Positions 37,116 to 46,895 are shown, numbered from the stretch's first letter. The stretch: DNA of 64,000 bases from G965240465 sp965249525 (GCA_965249525.1 OZ252237.1:62001-126000); one strand, 5' to 3'. Translations and numbers: made by a program. Notes: generated from the letters alone by a model not told the origin.

Positions 37116-38555
37116 CTAGGGGAATGTTTGTACGTGTTGATTGACGAAGTCTAATAGGGTAGAGGGGAATAGTCCCAAGTAGAGTACCCCTCCAAAACAA
37201 ACAAAAACAGTAAAGTAAAGAGGTAAGTGAAAAGAGGGTGTCGGGGTTTTTTGTTCAGCTGGTTGCATGTACATCACCACGACCAGGCGAAGATAATAAT
37301 AAACAGAGATCACACTGTTGAGTACGCCGATGATGGTGAGCCAGAGCCATCCTTGTTCAATGGCAGACTTGAAGATTTGGAATTTACCCACAAATCCTGC
37401 AGTAAGCGGGATACCGGCAAGGGAGAGCATCATGATAAAGAGAGCAAGTGCTAGAAAAGGCTTGCGATAACCAAAGCCTGCGTAGTCGTCAAAAGTGAGG
37501 CATTCTTTTTTAGGTGAAGAGGCAAGGATAATAATGGCGAATACCCCGGTGTTCATGAGGGTGTAGACCAAGCTATAAAAGACGATACCACTGAGGGCCT
37601 CAGTAGAGGAAACAGTGAGGGCTACAGCTATGTAGCCGGCATGGGCAATAGAAGAATAGGCTAGCATTCGCTTGAGGTTGTTTTGTTTAAGCGCCATCAG
37701 ATTGCCAGTAGTCATGGTGAGTATAGCCATTGTCCATAAGGCCAAGCTCCAGGTGGCTTGTAAGTGGGGGAGTGCTTCTAGCAGTAGTCTTGCCAAAGCA
37801 GCAAAGCCTGCAGCTTTAGGGCCTGCAGATAGGAAAGCAGTAATGCTGGTTGGTGCGCCTTCATAGACATCGGGTGTCCACATATGGAAGGGAACTAGAG
37901 CGATTTTGAAGCCGAAGCCTGTTAGTAACAAAGCTGCGCCTAGCAAAAGTAAAGGATTTTCTGGGTCGCTAGCTTCGCTAGCAATGGTGTCTAATTGCAG
38001 GCTGCCGCTGGCACCGTAGAGCATAACAGCACCGTATAGCCAGATTGCACTGGCAAATGCTCCCAACAGGAAGTATTTCATGGCGGATTCATTGGAATGC
38101 GGATGGGTGGCATCTAATCCACAGAGAATATAACTACAGATGGAAAGAATCTCTAGCCCAATAAACACCAACAGCAAATCATTTGCGGAAACCATAAGCA
38201 TCATGCCACTGATAGAAAACATGACTAATGCGTAGTATTCACCAAAGCGCAACTGTTGATTCTCCAAATTTCGCACCGATAGCAGTACCGTAAAGACACC
38301 CACCAGCAGGAATATCAATTCAAATATGATGGAAAAACCATCCACTACGATGCTTCCGCCAAAACCGCTGGTAGGATGTTTTAACTGCAACCAGGCAGCA
38401 TAGCCGGCCAAACTAAATCCAGCTAGAGAAAATCCAGCCAGAGGACGTATTCCTCCGCGCGGAAACAATAAATCTAGAAAAACCAACCCCAATCCAACTA
38501 CTACTATCAACGTCTCTGGTAGTACAGAAAGCACATCCGCGAGGGTAACGTTCAT
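37116..38555 (-). CDS. nuoN: NADH-quinone oxidoreductase subunit N
   Basis: NuoN is an antiporter-like proton-pumping membrane subunit of complex I, 479 residues with about 14 TM segments. Typical parts: VFIGLEILSICSYILCG, NESAMKYFLLGAFASAIWLYG, the PFHMWTPDVYEGAPTSITAFLS loop with proton-path residues, and LKRMLAYSSIAHAGY. It overlaps nuoM by four bases and ends the operon. Confidence 0.96.
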   Translation of the reverse strand: MNVTLADVLSVLPETLIVVVGLGLVFLDLLFPRGGIRPLAGFSLAGFSLAGYAAWLQLKHPTSGFGGSIVVDGFSIIFELIFLLVGVFTVLLSVRNLENQQLRFGEYYALVMFSISGMMLMVSANDLLLVFIGLEILSICSYILCGLDATHPHSNESAMKYFLLGAFASAIWLYGAVMLYGASGSLQLDTIASEASDPENPLLLLGAALLLTGFGFKIALVPFHMWTPDVYEGAPTSITAFLSAGPKAAGFAALARLLLEALPHLQATWSLALWTMAILTMTTGNLMALKQNNLKRMLAYSSIAHAGYIAVALTVSSTEALSGIVFYSLVYTLMNTGVFAIIILASSPKKECLTFDDYAGFGYRKPFLALALFIMMLSLAGIPLTAGFVGKFQIFKSAIEQGWLWLTIIGVLNSVISVYYYLRLVVVMYMQPAEQKTPTPSFHLPLYFTVFVCFGGVLYLGLFPSTLLDFVNQHVQTFP

Positions 38556-40156
38556 GGCTGTTGCTGGGATTGAGAGACAGAAGATTCAATAACTATAGGA
38601 GTTTTGATTATCACTTTGCTTGGCTGAATAATAGCTAGTGGTGAGATGGGATTGTTGTTTTGAGCAGCTTGGAACTGGGCTGCCAATCTTTTGGAGGTGG
38701 GAGAGAGCTTATTCAGGAGTGGTTGGGGATAGACACCCACCCAAAGCATAAGAGCGAGCATTGGTGAGAGCACTATGATTTCCCTCCAAGAGAGATCCTT
38801 AAGAGACTGGTTTTTGGGATTGCTAAGTGCACCGAAGAAGACACGTTGTATCATCCATAATAAGTAGATGGCTGCCAGCACCATGGCCGTTGCAGAGATG
38901 GCTGCTGCAACAGGAAGGTGCTGAAAAGCCCCCAATAACACCAGATATTCTCCCACAAAGCCATTAAGGCCTGGCAATCCTGCTGAGGCCAATGCAGTGA
39001 TCACGAATGCGGCTGAAAACCAGGGCATAACTTGCATTAATCCGCCGAATTCAGCGATCGATTTAGTATGGCGTCTTTCGTAGATCATTCCCACCAGCAT
39101 AAACAAAGCTCCAGTGGCCACGCCGTGATTGAGCATTTGCAACGTTCCGCCCTGGATGCCCTCTTCATTCAGGGTAAAGATGCCCAGCATCACAAAGCCC
39201 ATGTGAGAGACAGAAGAATAAGCCACCAATTTTTTCATATCTGGTTGCACCATACAGACCAGTGCACCGTAAATGATGCTAGCCACACTGATCCATATCA
39301 GCCATGGCAGTAAGGTTAAGGTGGCAGTGGGGAACAAGGGCATAGCAAAGCGGATGAAGCCATAGCTACCCATTTTCAGGAGTACTCCAGCCAAAATCAC
39401 CGAACCTGCAGTGGGTGCTTCCACATGGGCATCGGGTAGCCAGGTATGGAAAGGAAACAAGGGAGCTTTAACAGCAAATGAGAGAGCAAAGGCTGCAAAC
39501 AGCCAGTGTTGTGGTTTAACGGGGATGTCTAAATTGTACCAATCCAATAGGGAGAAACTCAATTGCCCGTTGATACGAAAATACAAGAAATACACAAACA
39601 AAATGGCTACCAACATCAGTACTGAAGCAGCCATGGTATAGGCGACAAATTTAAACGCTGCGTACACACGACGTTCACTGCCCCAGACTCCAATTAGGAA
39701 GTACATAGGAAACAGCATGGCTTCCCAGAATACATAGAACAAGAATACATCCAATGCCACAAACACTCCGTTCATGCCTACTTCCAGCAGCAGCAATGCT
39801 ATCATGAATTGGCGGACATGCTGGCTAACAGCTTGCCAGGATCCTATGACTACTAAGAAGGTAAGTAAGGCCGTCAGCAGCACCAATAGCAAAGACAGGC
39901 CATCTATACCCAAATGGTAAGATGCCCCCCAAGAAGGAATCCATTTGAGCTTTTCTACAAACTGAAATGTTGCTCCTTCTGGTTGATAAAGCCAATACAG
40001 CGGCAATGCTAGCAAGAAGGTGAAGGCACTGCTGACTAAAGTAATCCATTTGGCCAGTTCTGCGAATCGACCGGGAAGAATCACCAGTAACACCACCCCC
40101 AACAATGGCGATAATACAATCGTGCTTAACCAAGGTATTTCAGCTACTGCTACCAT
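38552..40156 (-). CDS. nuoM: NADH-quinone oxidoreductase subunit M
   Basis: NuoM is the second antiporter-like subunit of complex I, 534 residues. Visible: YHLGIDGLSLLLVLLTA, FYVFWEAMLFPMYFLIG with the key Glu, FPFHTWLPDAHVEAPTAGSVILAG, MKKLVAYSSVSHMGFVMLG. The C-terminus has a 35-residue polar, Ile/Pro/Gln-rich tail (about 500-534) beyond the last helix. It starts 17 bases after nuoL. Confidence 0.96.
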   Translation of the reverse strand: MVAVAEIPWLSTIVLSPLLGVVLLVILPGRFAELAKWITLVSSAFTFLLALPLYWLYQPEGATFQFVEKLKWIPSWGASYHLGIDGLSLLLVLLTALLTFLVVIGSWQAVSQHVRQFMIALLLLEVGMNGVFVALDVFLFYVFWEAMLFPMYFLIGVWGSERRVYAAFKFVAYTMAASVLMLVAILFVYFLYFRINGQLSFSLLDWYNLDIPVKPQHWLFAAFALSFAVKAPLFPFHTWLPDAHVEAPTAGSVILAGVLLKMGSYGFIRFAMPLFPTATLTLLPWLIWISVASIIYGALVCMVQPDMKKLVAYSSVSHMGFVMLGIFTLNEEGIQGGTLQMLNHGVATGALFMLVGMIYERRHTKSIAEFGGLMQVMPWFSAAFVITALASAGLPGLNGFVGEYLVLLGAFQHLPVAAAISATAMVLAAIYLLWMIQRVFFGALSNPKNQSLKDLSWREIIVLSPMLALMLWVGVYPQPLLNKLSPTSKRLAAQFQAAQNNNPISPLAIIQPSKVIIKTPIVIESSVSQSQQQP

Positions 40157-40173
40157 CTGGATTCACGCCACAC

Positions 40174-42099
40174 TTAAAAACTTTTCCACCAAGCCAGGCT
40201 TACCAACATCAACGTACCCAACAAAATGGCCAGCAGATAAGTTTGTGCCAGACCGTTTTGCGCATGTCGCAGCAAACCTCCCAGCCCGCGTATTCCCCGA
40301 CCCACTCCATTTACTGTCCCATCCACTACCCGCATATCCATACCCCGCCACAAAAGCCGCTCTGAAATCCAATACACCGGCTTTACCAGCAATAAGTCAT
40401 ATATCTCATCTATGTAGTACTTGCGTTGCAGCAACACAGCCAACAATCGCAATCGTACTCCAGCTGAAGCTGCCCACGGCAGCCACCGACTGAATAACAG
40501 CCATCCCGCCACCATCGCTGCCAATGCAGACCCTGTAGTAACCCCGCTTAACAGCCATTCCAAAGACACACTTCCATGTGTTTCTCCCACCGAAGAGAAA
40601 AAGCCCTTAAAATAGCCTTCTAGCCAATTGGGCAAGTGCAGTGAAGCACCCAAAAAGTGTGGAATGCTTATCCAACCCCCACATACCGATAATATCGCCA
40701 ACACCAGCAAGGGTACAGTCATGCTCTTGGAAGATTCTTTCACCTGTGTATTTTCTTTCAGCCGTGATTGACCAAAAAATGTCAGCCCCACAGAACGAAA
40801 CATGTAAAATGCCGTCAATATAGCTGTTAATGCTCCCACCGCCCACAGCAAACTGCTACCCAAAGGAGAAATGTAGCTCTGCCATAAAATCTCATCCTTG
40901 CTGAAAAATCCGGCAAAAAACAAAGGAAATCCTGAAATTGCCAGCGCACCCACCAGGTAAGTACCTCCCGTTATCGGCATGCGACGCAACAAACCACCCA
41001 TTTGCCGCATGTCTTGTTGATGGTGCAATGCATGAATGACAGATCCAGCTGCCAAAAATAAAAGTGCCTTAAAAAAGGCATGTGTGATCACGTGAAAAAT
41101 CGCCGCCCCAAAGGCTCCTACTCCCATCGCCATGAACATATATCCCAACTGACTCACCGTGGAGTAGGCCAGGACCTTCTTTATATCATGCTGTGCCAAG
41201 GCAATAGTGGCTGCAAACAAGGCTGTTGCTGCACCCACTGAGGCAATTACTCCCATGGCAAACGGTGCCAACACCAACAATGCATGTAAGCGCGCCAACA
41301 AGTACAATCCTGCCGTTACCATGGTGGCTGCATGAATCAAAGCAGAAACAGGAGTTGGTCCTTCCATTGCGTCTGGCAACCATACATACAAAGGAATTTG
41401 AGCACTCTTGCCAGCTGCACCTAGCAGAAACAACAACACTATGGTATTCACCAACAATCCGTTTGCTTCCAATTGTCCGGCTGCTTGTTCACCCACTACA
41501 GCAAAGTCTAAGGAACCAAACACCTTAAATATCATCAAGCTGGCTACTACAAAACCTACATCTCCCACCCGATTAACCACGAACGCTTTCTTTGCTGCTG
41601 CTGCTGCTGGCTCTCGCTGATGCTCATACCCAATCAACAGGTAAGAACACAGACCCACCCCCTCCCATCCCACAAACAGCAACAGCAAATTGTTGGCCAT
41701 AACCAACAACAGCATGAAAAACACAAACAAATTTAAATAAGCAAAAAATCGTGCGCACCCCGCTTCTTTCCTCATATAACCCACTGAATACACATGAATC
41801 AGAAATCCTACTCCCGTAATCACTAGCAGATATAAGACGCTCAGCCGATCCACCTCCAAGCTCGCTTTCACCTGAAAACTTCCCGCAGTTATCCAGGTGA
41901 ACAATTCCTGATACAATCCTCCCTCGCCAAGCCACAATAATTGCAAAAAAGCCAGCACGCTTAAAACAAAAGCAGCCAGTAACACCCCCGGCGCAATCAA
42001 AAACACTGCCCGCCGTTCCAATATTCCCCCCAACAACCCGTTCAGTATAAAACCTACTAACGGTAGGCCTACAATCAAGGACAAATACCAAACTTCCAT
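40174..42099 (-). CDS. nuoL: NADH-quinone oxidoreductase subunit L
   Basis: NuoL is the distal proton-pumping subunit of complex I with the long lateral helix, 641 residues. Conserved pieces: FLIHVYSVGYM, LFVGWEGVGLCSYLLIGY (Glu of the proton path), AFVVNRVGDVGF, PLYVWLPDAMEGPTPVSALIHAATMV, DIKKVLAYSTVSQLGYMF, HALHHQQDMRQMGGL. The C-terminal amphipathic region (YYIDEIYDLLLVKPVYWISERLLWRGMD) is complete. Confidence 0.97.
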   Translation of the reverse strand: MEVWYLSLIVGLPLVGFILNGLLGGILERRAVFLIAPGVLLAAFVLSVLAFLQLLWLGEGGLYQELFTWITAGSFQVKASLEVDRLSVLYLLVITGVGFLIHVYSVGYMRKEAGCARFFAYLNLFVFFMLLLVMANNLLLLFVGWEGVGLCSYLLIGYEHQREPAAAAAKKAFVVNRVGDVGFVVASLMIFKVFGSLDFAVVGEQAAGQLEANGLLVNTIVLLFLLGAAGKSAQIPLYVWLPDAMEGPTPVSALIHAATMVTAGLYLLARLHALLVLAPFAMGVIASVGAATALFAATIALAQHDIKKVLAYSTVSQLGYMFMAMGVGAFGAAIFHVITHAFFKALLFLAAGSVIHALHHQQDMRQMGGLLRRMPITGGTYLVGALAISGFPLFFAGFFSKDEILWQSYISPLGSSLLWAVGALTAILTAFYMFRSVGLTFFGQSRLKENTQVKESSKSMTVPLLVLAILSVCGGWISIPHFLGASLHLPNWLEGYFKGFFSSVGETHGSVSLEWLLSGVTTGSALAAMVAGWLLFSRWLPWAASAGVRLRLLAVLLQRKYYIDEIYDLLLVKPVYWISERLLWRGMDMRVVDGTVNGVGRGIRGLGGLLRHAQNGLAQTYLLAILLGTLMLVSLAWWKSF

Positions 42100-42110
42100 C
42101 GGTAAACTTT

Positions 42111-42413
42111 TTACCCCTTCAGTAAATTAATCCGTTCAATCTCCAATTTTCCGCTGTTACGGAAAATCGCTAAAATAATAGATAATCCCACCACAGCTTC
42201 TGCTGCAGCTATTACCAACACAAAAAAGACAAAAACTACCCCTGATAACGAATGTAAAAATGTTCCAAATGCTATAAATGCCAAATTTACCCCATTCAAC
42301 ATGAGTTCTATACAAAGTAGAATCACAATTGCATTGCGACGCAGAATCACACCAAATGCCCCCAAGCAAAACAGTGCCGCACTCAATAACAAAACCGCGT
42401 CCAGCATGTTCAT
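42111..42413 (-). CDS. nuoK: NADH-quinone oxidoreductase subunit K
   Basis: NuoK is a small three-helix complex I subunit of 100 residues. NAIVILLCIELMLNGVNLAFIAF carries the conserved glutamate, and FVLVIAAAEAVVGLSIILAIFRN the second. It lies 11 bases before nuoL. A 172-base gap to nuoJ is unusually long for this operon. Confidence 0.96.
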   Translation of the reverse strand: MNMLDAVLLLSAALFCLGAFGVILRRNAIVILLCIELMLNGVNLAFIAFGTFLHSLSGVVFVFFVLVIAAAEAVVGLSIILAIFRNSGKLEIERINLLKG

Positions 42414-42585
42414 AAGGAAATCGTTGTTATTGGTTAAACAAGCTTTAGCAAGGACTGAGTATATTTGCTATGAACTTGCCTAGTTTGTATTAAATCTACA
42501 GAAATCTGTTATGGCTTGATGAAAAAACCGAATAAACTACATCCATCGCTAATTTTTCTGGGAGAAACACATAAAGGGCAGGCGA

Positions 42586-43167
42586 TCATGCCTTCTTGTT
42601 CTTCCAAGACTTTGTTCGTTCTCTTGCTGGTTCATCATGGTTCAATCTTATTCGCCGTTTGGCTATAACCACTGCTGCCATTACTGCCACTAGCAAAATA
42701 ATGGATATCGCCTCAAAATGCAGCAAGTAATCTGTTAAAAGCGCATCCCCAATTAAACGCACCGAACCTTCATTCACCAAACGCTCTGGTGCATATTCTC
42801 CTTGTACTCCCAAGTGTTGTTCCAAGCCAAGCAGCATTACTGTCAGTTGTAGAAACAGTGCTCCGCATATCAATCCTGCCAGCCACGTTTTCAGAGGCCA
42901 ACGCAATCCAAATAGCGCATCCTCTTTCAAATTCAACAACATAATCACAAATAAAAATAACACCACAATAGCCCCCGCATAAACCAATATCTGCACGGCT
43001 GCAATGAATTCATGCCCCAGCAGAATGAACACACCAGCTACACCAACCAAGCAAGCCACCAGAGACAAGGCGCAGTACACCGGATTACGTCCAAACACCA
43101 CACCCAGCGCCCCTAAAAAACTAAACCCTGCTAAAAAATAAAATACCGTCATCAAAAGCACCACCAT
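42586..43167 (-). CDS. nuoJ: NADH-quinone oxidoreductase subunit J
   Basis: NuoJ is a five-helix complex I membrane subunit of 193 residues (ATG 43167; ATG 43152 also possible). The conserved FLLLGHEFIAAVQILVYAGAIVVLFLFVIMLLNL-type helix is present; key pieces are FIAAVQILVYAGAIVVLFLF and the following LNLKED. Its sense strand is G-rich, in sharp contrast with the C-rich end of nuoG upstream, suggesting its own promoter. nuoH and nuoI, which usually precede it, are absent. Confidence 0.95.
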   Translation of the reverse strand: MVVLLMTVFYFLAGFSFLGALGVVFGRNPVYCALSLVACLVGVAGVFILLGHEFIAAVQILVYAGAIVVLFLFVIMLLNLKEDALFGLRWPLKTWLAGLICGALFLQLTVMLLGLEQHLGVQGEYAPERLVNEGSVRLIGDALLTDYLLHFEAISIILLVAVMAAVVIAKRRIRLNHDEPARERTKSWKNKKA

Positions 43168-43241
43168 GGTTTATAAAATTCTGCATCATTATCTAAGTGA
43201 AGCTCTTATCCATTGCTTGCTTAGCAAAATCCACGCAGTGA

Positions 43242-43259
43242 TTTGCCAGTTTTGGCAAA
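43242..43259. repeat. Inverted repeat between nuoG and nuoJ
   Basis: TTTGCCA and TGGCAAA are separated by GTTT. It lies in the 157-base gap where nuoH and nuoI would be expected and where strand composition resets. It may be an operator or the end of the nuoG transcript; no T run follows on the minus strand. Confidence 0.45.
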
Positions 43260-43324
43260 AGGCAATCATTTCTGATGGCAAGGAACGGCCGTACTTTTCT
43301 CATGACTTCAACAAGAATTTTGAT

Positions 43325-44971
43325 TCAAGCACTTTTGCGCTGCTTGGATCCTTTATCTACAGAAGAATGGAGCTTAAGCAATTTTCCTTGGGGGCCAACA
43401 GCGTCCCAATTCAGTCCTTCCCAGATGCCGCTTTGGTTGCCCATGGCAGTCAGTACTTCTCTAGCATCAGCGAAGAAGGGAGCTTGCTTCAAGGATTGCA
43501 ACAAGGAACTGAGGATACTGATAGCATCTGAGCAAAGTATGGGGGCATTCAGGGCGGGTTGAATGCGTTGAATGCGTCCCTGTTTGTTCACATAAGTGCC
43601 GTATTTTTCTGCGTGGGTATAGGTGGGGAAAACCGCATCGGCTTTTTTGCTCCAGATAGTTTCAGTTTGGGCCAAGTTAATCAGTAAATCTGCATTGGCT
43701 ATGGTGTCATGCAACACTTGGTGTTGGAGAAAAGGCGTGCCCATCACCCATACCACTTTGGCTTTTTTTGCGGCAGTGAGTACTTTGTTGCCGTCAGGAT
43801 CGGGTGTTAATCCCAACAAAGAGGCTCCTAGGGTATTGGGAGATTTATCGGTGGTCAGCAAGTTGTAGATGAAGGGATCTATGGTTTTTTTGGGGGGTGA
43901 TTGTTCTGATTTACCACGGACAAAAGGGAAAAATACTTGAGGCTGCCCAAAGCCTTGTTCCATGAGAGTGCGTAGCATAAACAATTCTTCATTGGTTGCA
44001 TGAGTGTCGCTAATGGCTAAGATTTCTGTTGGCTTGGTGTTTAGTGCTTTTATGCGCTGCATCACTGCTTGCAGCAGTGCTGTTACCGAAACTGCACATG
44101 GTTTGCCTTCACTAACAGCTATGGGTTCGGTGAGGCGATTGTGGTGCGGATTGAATTGGCGATAGATCAAACGTCCTTCATCGCACATCCACCAACGATT
44201 CACCTGTGGATTTTCGCGTGGTTTCAATCGGTAAACGCGGTTATGGTGGCTGTCCAAATTGACATTGCAACCGCTTGAACAGCCATTACAGATAGATTCT
44301 ACCCGCTCAAACTTCCAAGCACGCTTCTTAAAACGCCAGTCCTTTTCCATGATGCATCCTACCGGACAAATGTCTGCCAGATTGCCCTGAAATTTATGGG
44401 TGATTTTTTGGTCAGAGAATGTATCAAAAGTTAATTCATGGCTGCGAAAGAACATACCAAAATCATGGCTGCCCACTACTTCTTTACTGAAACGTTCACA
44501 GCGTGAACAGTGAATGCAGCGATTGCGTTCTAATTCCAAAAAAGTTCCCACTTCACGCCAGCCGTAAGTGCGCTTTTCATGCTCCATCTCTGATACACCA
44601 CTGCCATAGCGAAAAGCGAAGTTTTGTAAATCGCATTCGCCAGCTTGATCGCAAATGGGACAATCCAGTGGATGATTCATCAGCAGAAATTCATTCACCA
44701 ACTTTTGCCCTGCCAGGGCTTTGGGTGAATTGGTAGAAATTCGCATGCCGTCTGCGGCCGGTATGGCACAAGAGGCCTGCAATTTGGGATTGGATTTTCC
44801 ATTGCCCATATCGGTGATTTCCACCAAGCATTGGCGGCATTGGGCAGTAATACTCAAACCAGGGTGGTAGCAATAGTGCGGAATTTCTATTCCATGGCGC
44901 AGTACAGCAGGAAGCAAGTTTTCTCCTGGAGAAAATTCCACCGCTATATCGTTGATGTACAAAATGGGCAT
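43325..44971 (-). CDS. nuoG: NADH-quinone oxidoreductase subunit G
   Basis: NuoG is the large Fe-S subunit in the peripheral arm of complex I, 548 residues from ATG 44971. Cluster ligands visible: the [2Fe-2S] set YCYHPGLSITAQCRQC, LNHPLDCPICDQAGECDLQ, the CIHCSRC...CPVGC [4Fe-4S] set, and CNGCSSGCN (N7-type). The molybdopterin-like C-terminal part is short: many NuoG proteins have 670-900 residues. The reading frame is clean, so the short form seems natural rather than broken. Confidence 0.92.
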   Translation of the reverse strand: MPILYINDIAVEFSPGENLLPAVLRHGIEIPHYCYHPGLSITAQCRQCLVEITDMGNGKSNPKLQASCAIPAADGMRISTNSPKALAGQKLVNEFLLMNHPLDCPICDQAGECDLQNFAFRYGSGVSEMEHEKRTYGWREVGTFLELERNRCIHCSRCERFSKEVVGSHDFGMFFRSHELTFDTFSDQKITHKFQGNLADICPVGCIMEKDWRFKKRAWKFERVESICNGCSSGCNVNLDSHHNRVYRLKPRENPQVNRWWMCDEGRLIYRQFNPHHNRLTEPIAVSEGKPCAVSVTALLQAVMQRIKALNTKPTEILAISDTHATNEELFMLRTLMEQGFGQPQVFFPFVRGKSEQSPPKKTIDPFIYNLLTTDKSPNTLGASLLGLTPDPDGNKVLTAAKKAKVVWVMGTPFLQHQVLHDTIANADLLINLAQTETIWSKKADAVFPTYTHAEKYGTYVNKQGRIQRIQPALNAPILCSDAISILSSLLQSLKQAPFFADAREVLTAMGNQSGIWEGLNWDAVGPQGKLLKLHSSVDKGSKQRKSA

Positions 44972-45029
44972 GATGTTCTCGTGATAGAAAGACAACAAAC
45001 TATAAAAGAGGAAAACGTCAACAATGTCT

Positions 45030-46301
45030 CTAAGCTACCCGACGAGCGAAATGACGGCGGAATTCTTCTGGAAATTTACGCACAAATGCCTGCATGGGAG
45101 CACCCGCAGCATCTCCAAAAGCACAGATAGTAGTACCTGTCATATTACCACCAATGCGTTCAATGCGTTTCATCAAACGTTCATCGCCAGCATTGTCTAG
45201 AAATTCCCGCACCATTTGCCTTAGCCACAGTGTTCCTTCTCTACAAGGGGTGCATTGGCCGCAGGACTCATGGTTGAAAAAACGAATGGTGCGTTCAGCC
45301 AGGCGTACGATATCGGTTTGTTCGTCAAACACCATGATAGCTCCTGAACCTCTCATGCTTTGGGCTTTGGCAAGGCTGTCAAAATCATAAGGGATATCTA
45401 TTTCATCCGCACGCAGCACATTGGAAGATGCTCCACCGGGAATCACGGCCTTGATTTCTAGTCCGCTGCGAATATCGCCTGCAAAATGTTGGATAATGTG
45501 GGACAGGTGATGACCCATTTCTAGTTCAAACACCCCAGGGGTGCGTACATGGCCGCTGACGCAAACCAACTGGGTACCAGCATTGTTGGGGGTACCCATT
45601 TTTGCAAATGCTTGGGGGCCTTCGGTGACAATCAGGGGAATATTAGCCAAGGTTTCTACGTTGTTGACGGTGGTAGGGCAGCTGTCAAAGCCAGATTGAG
45701 CAGGAAAGGGAGGCTTAAAACGCGGTTGGCCACGTTTGCCTTCCAGCGAGTCCAGCAAAGCAGTTTCTTCTCCACAAATGTAAGCTCCTGCACCAGGGTG
45801 CACTGTCAATTCTAAATCAAATGTGCTGCCGCTTGGCTTCAATAAACCGGCTGCACGTACTTCATCAATGGCTTTCTGTACAGAAGCAATGGCTTCGCTC
45901 GACTCACCGCGGATGTATATATACCCGTGACGGCAACCCAATGCATAACAACCGAGCATCATTCCTTCCAAGAACAAATGCGGATCTTGGTGCATCAACA
46001 AATGATCTTTAAATGTTCCAGGCTCGCTTTCATCGGCATTCGCCACTAAATAATTGGGCTTGTCTTTGCTTGCCTTGGGCATAAAACTCCACTTTATCCC
46101 TGTGGAAAAGCCCGCACCGCCTCGTCCTCGCAGTTCAGAAGTCTTCACTGCTTCTATCAGCTGCTCTGCCGAACATTGCTTTAATACCTTGCGCCACGCC
46201 GTATAACCCCCAGCTTTTACATAAGCTTTCAAACTACCGTCATAGTCCACACGGCGAATATTGCGTAGCAACCACAACGTTTCTTGATTGGTCTGGATCA
46301 T
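45030..46301 (-). CDS. nuoF: NADH-quinone oxidoreductase subunit F
   Basis: NuoF carries the NADH site, FMN and cluster N3 of complex I. It is 423 residues. Features: ELRGRGGAGFSTGIKW (NADH loop), NADESEPGTFKDHLLM (FMN), PHLFLEGMMLGCYALG, and Fe-S motif HESCGQCTPCREGT with the later TICAFG cysteine. It sits 69 bases after nuoE. Confidence 0.97.
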   Translation of the reverse strand: MIQTNQETLWLLRNIRRVDYDGSLKAYVKAGGYTAWRKVLKQCSAEQLIEAVKTSELRGRGGAGFSTGIKWSFMPKASKDKPNYLVANADESEPGTFKDHLLMHQDPHLFLEGMMLGCYALGCRHGYIYIRGESSEAIASVQKAIDEVRAAGLLKPSGSTFDLELTVHPGAGAYICGEETALLDSLEGKRGQPRFKPPFPAQSGFDSCPTTVNNVETLANIPLIVTEGPQAFAKMGTPNNAGTQLVCVSGHVRTPGVFELEMGHHLSHIIQHFAGDIRSGLEIKAVIPGGASSNVLRADEIDIPYDFDSLAKAQSMRGSGAIMVFDEQTDIVRLAERTIRFFNHESCGQCTPCREGTLWLRQMVREFLDNAGDERLMKRIERIGGNMTGTTICAFGDAAGAPMQAFVRKFPEEFRRHFARRVA

Positions 46302-46370
46302 AGCAAGAATTTCAATACAAACATGTCAAAACAAAAATCCCCTCTTCGCCTCACTCCAACAACTACTCCA

Positions 46371-46895
46371 CTAGGAATCAGCAGCTTGTTGTGAAAATAA
46401 TTCCAATGCATTGGATTCTCCGCGTCGAACCGCTTCAATCCATTCGTCTACAGCCTCCAAGCTTAATGGACCAAATACCCGTTGATTTATCATCATCAAC
46501 GGTGCTCTGTCACATGCTGCCAAACACTGCGCTTCTTCTAAACTAAACAAGCCATCTTCTGTAATATTGTCAGTATGAATCCCCAATCTCTTCTCCAAGT
46601 GACTCAGTAATTCCATTCCTTTGCACAAACCACAAGGTACACAAGTACACACCATGATATGGAAGCGACCCACTGGATGGTGCTTGAACATGTTATAAAA
46701 AGTCATTACCCCACGAACATGATTCAAGCTCGTCTCGCACAATTCTGCCACGTGTGAATCCCAACCTGGAGGTAGCCAGCCGTTATTCTCGCGCTGTGCC
46801 AAGTGCAACACAGGCAACAAGGCATGCAGCTTCCGTGGATAACGCGTAAATAAGGTATGAACTTCCTCTATTGTCTGCTTGTTGAAATTCACCAT
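46371..46895 (-). CDS. nuoE: NADH-quinone oxidoreductase subunit E
   Basis: NuoE is a thioredoxin-fold [2Fe-2S] subunit of complex I (cluster N1a), 174 residues. The cluster cysteines are in VCTCVPCGLCKG and AQCLAACDRAP. RGVMTFYNMFKHHPVGR is the typical fold segment. The sense strand is G-rich here, so the nuoEFG transcript probably starts in the 89 bases before it. Confidence 0.95.
   Translation of the reverse strand: MVNFNKQTIEEVHTLFTRYPRKLHALLPVLHLAQRENNGWLPPGWDSHVAELCETSLNHVRGVMTFYNMFKHHPVGRFHIMVCTCVPCGLCKGMELLSHLEKRLGIHTDNITEDGLFSLEEAQCLAACDRAPLMMINQRVFGPLSLEAVDEWIEAVRRGESNALELFSQQAADS

Noticed and set aside
37073..37128. 12-base direct repeat TAGGGGAATGTT at the thiE and nuoN stops as a mobile-element target duplication
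   Set aside because: There is no element between the copies, only 32 bases, and both copies include needed stop codons.
40020..40493. 157-codon plus-strand frame at the nuoL/nuoM junction
   Set aside because: It is antisense to two well-identified complex I genes.
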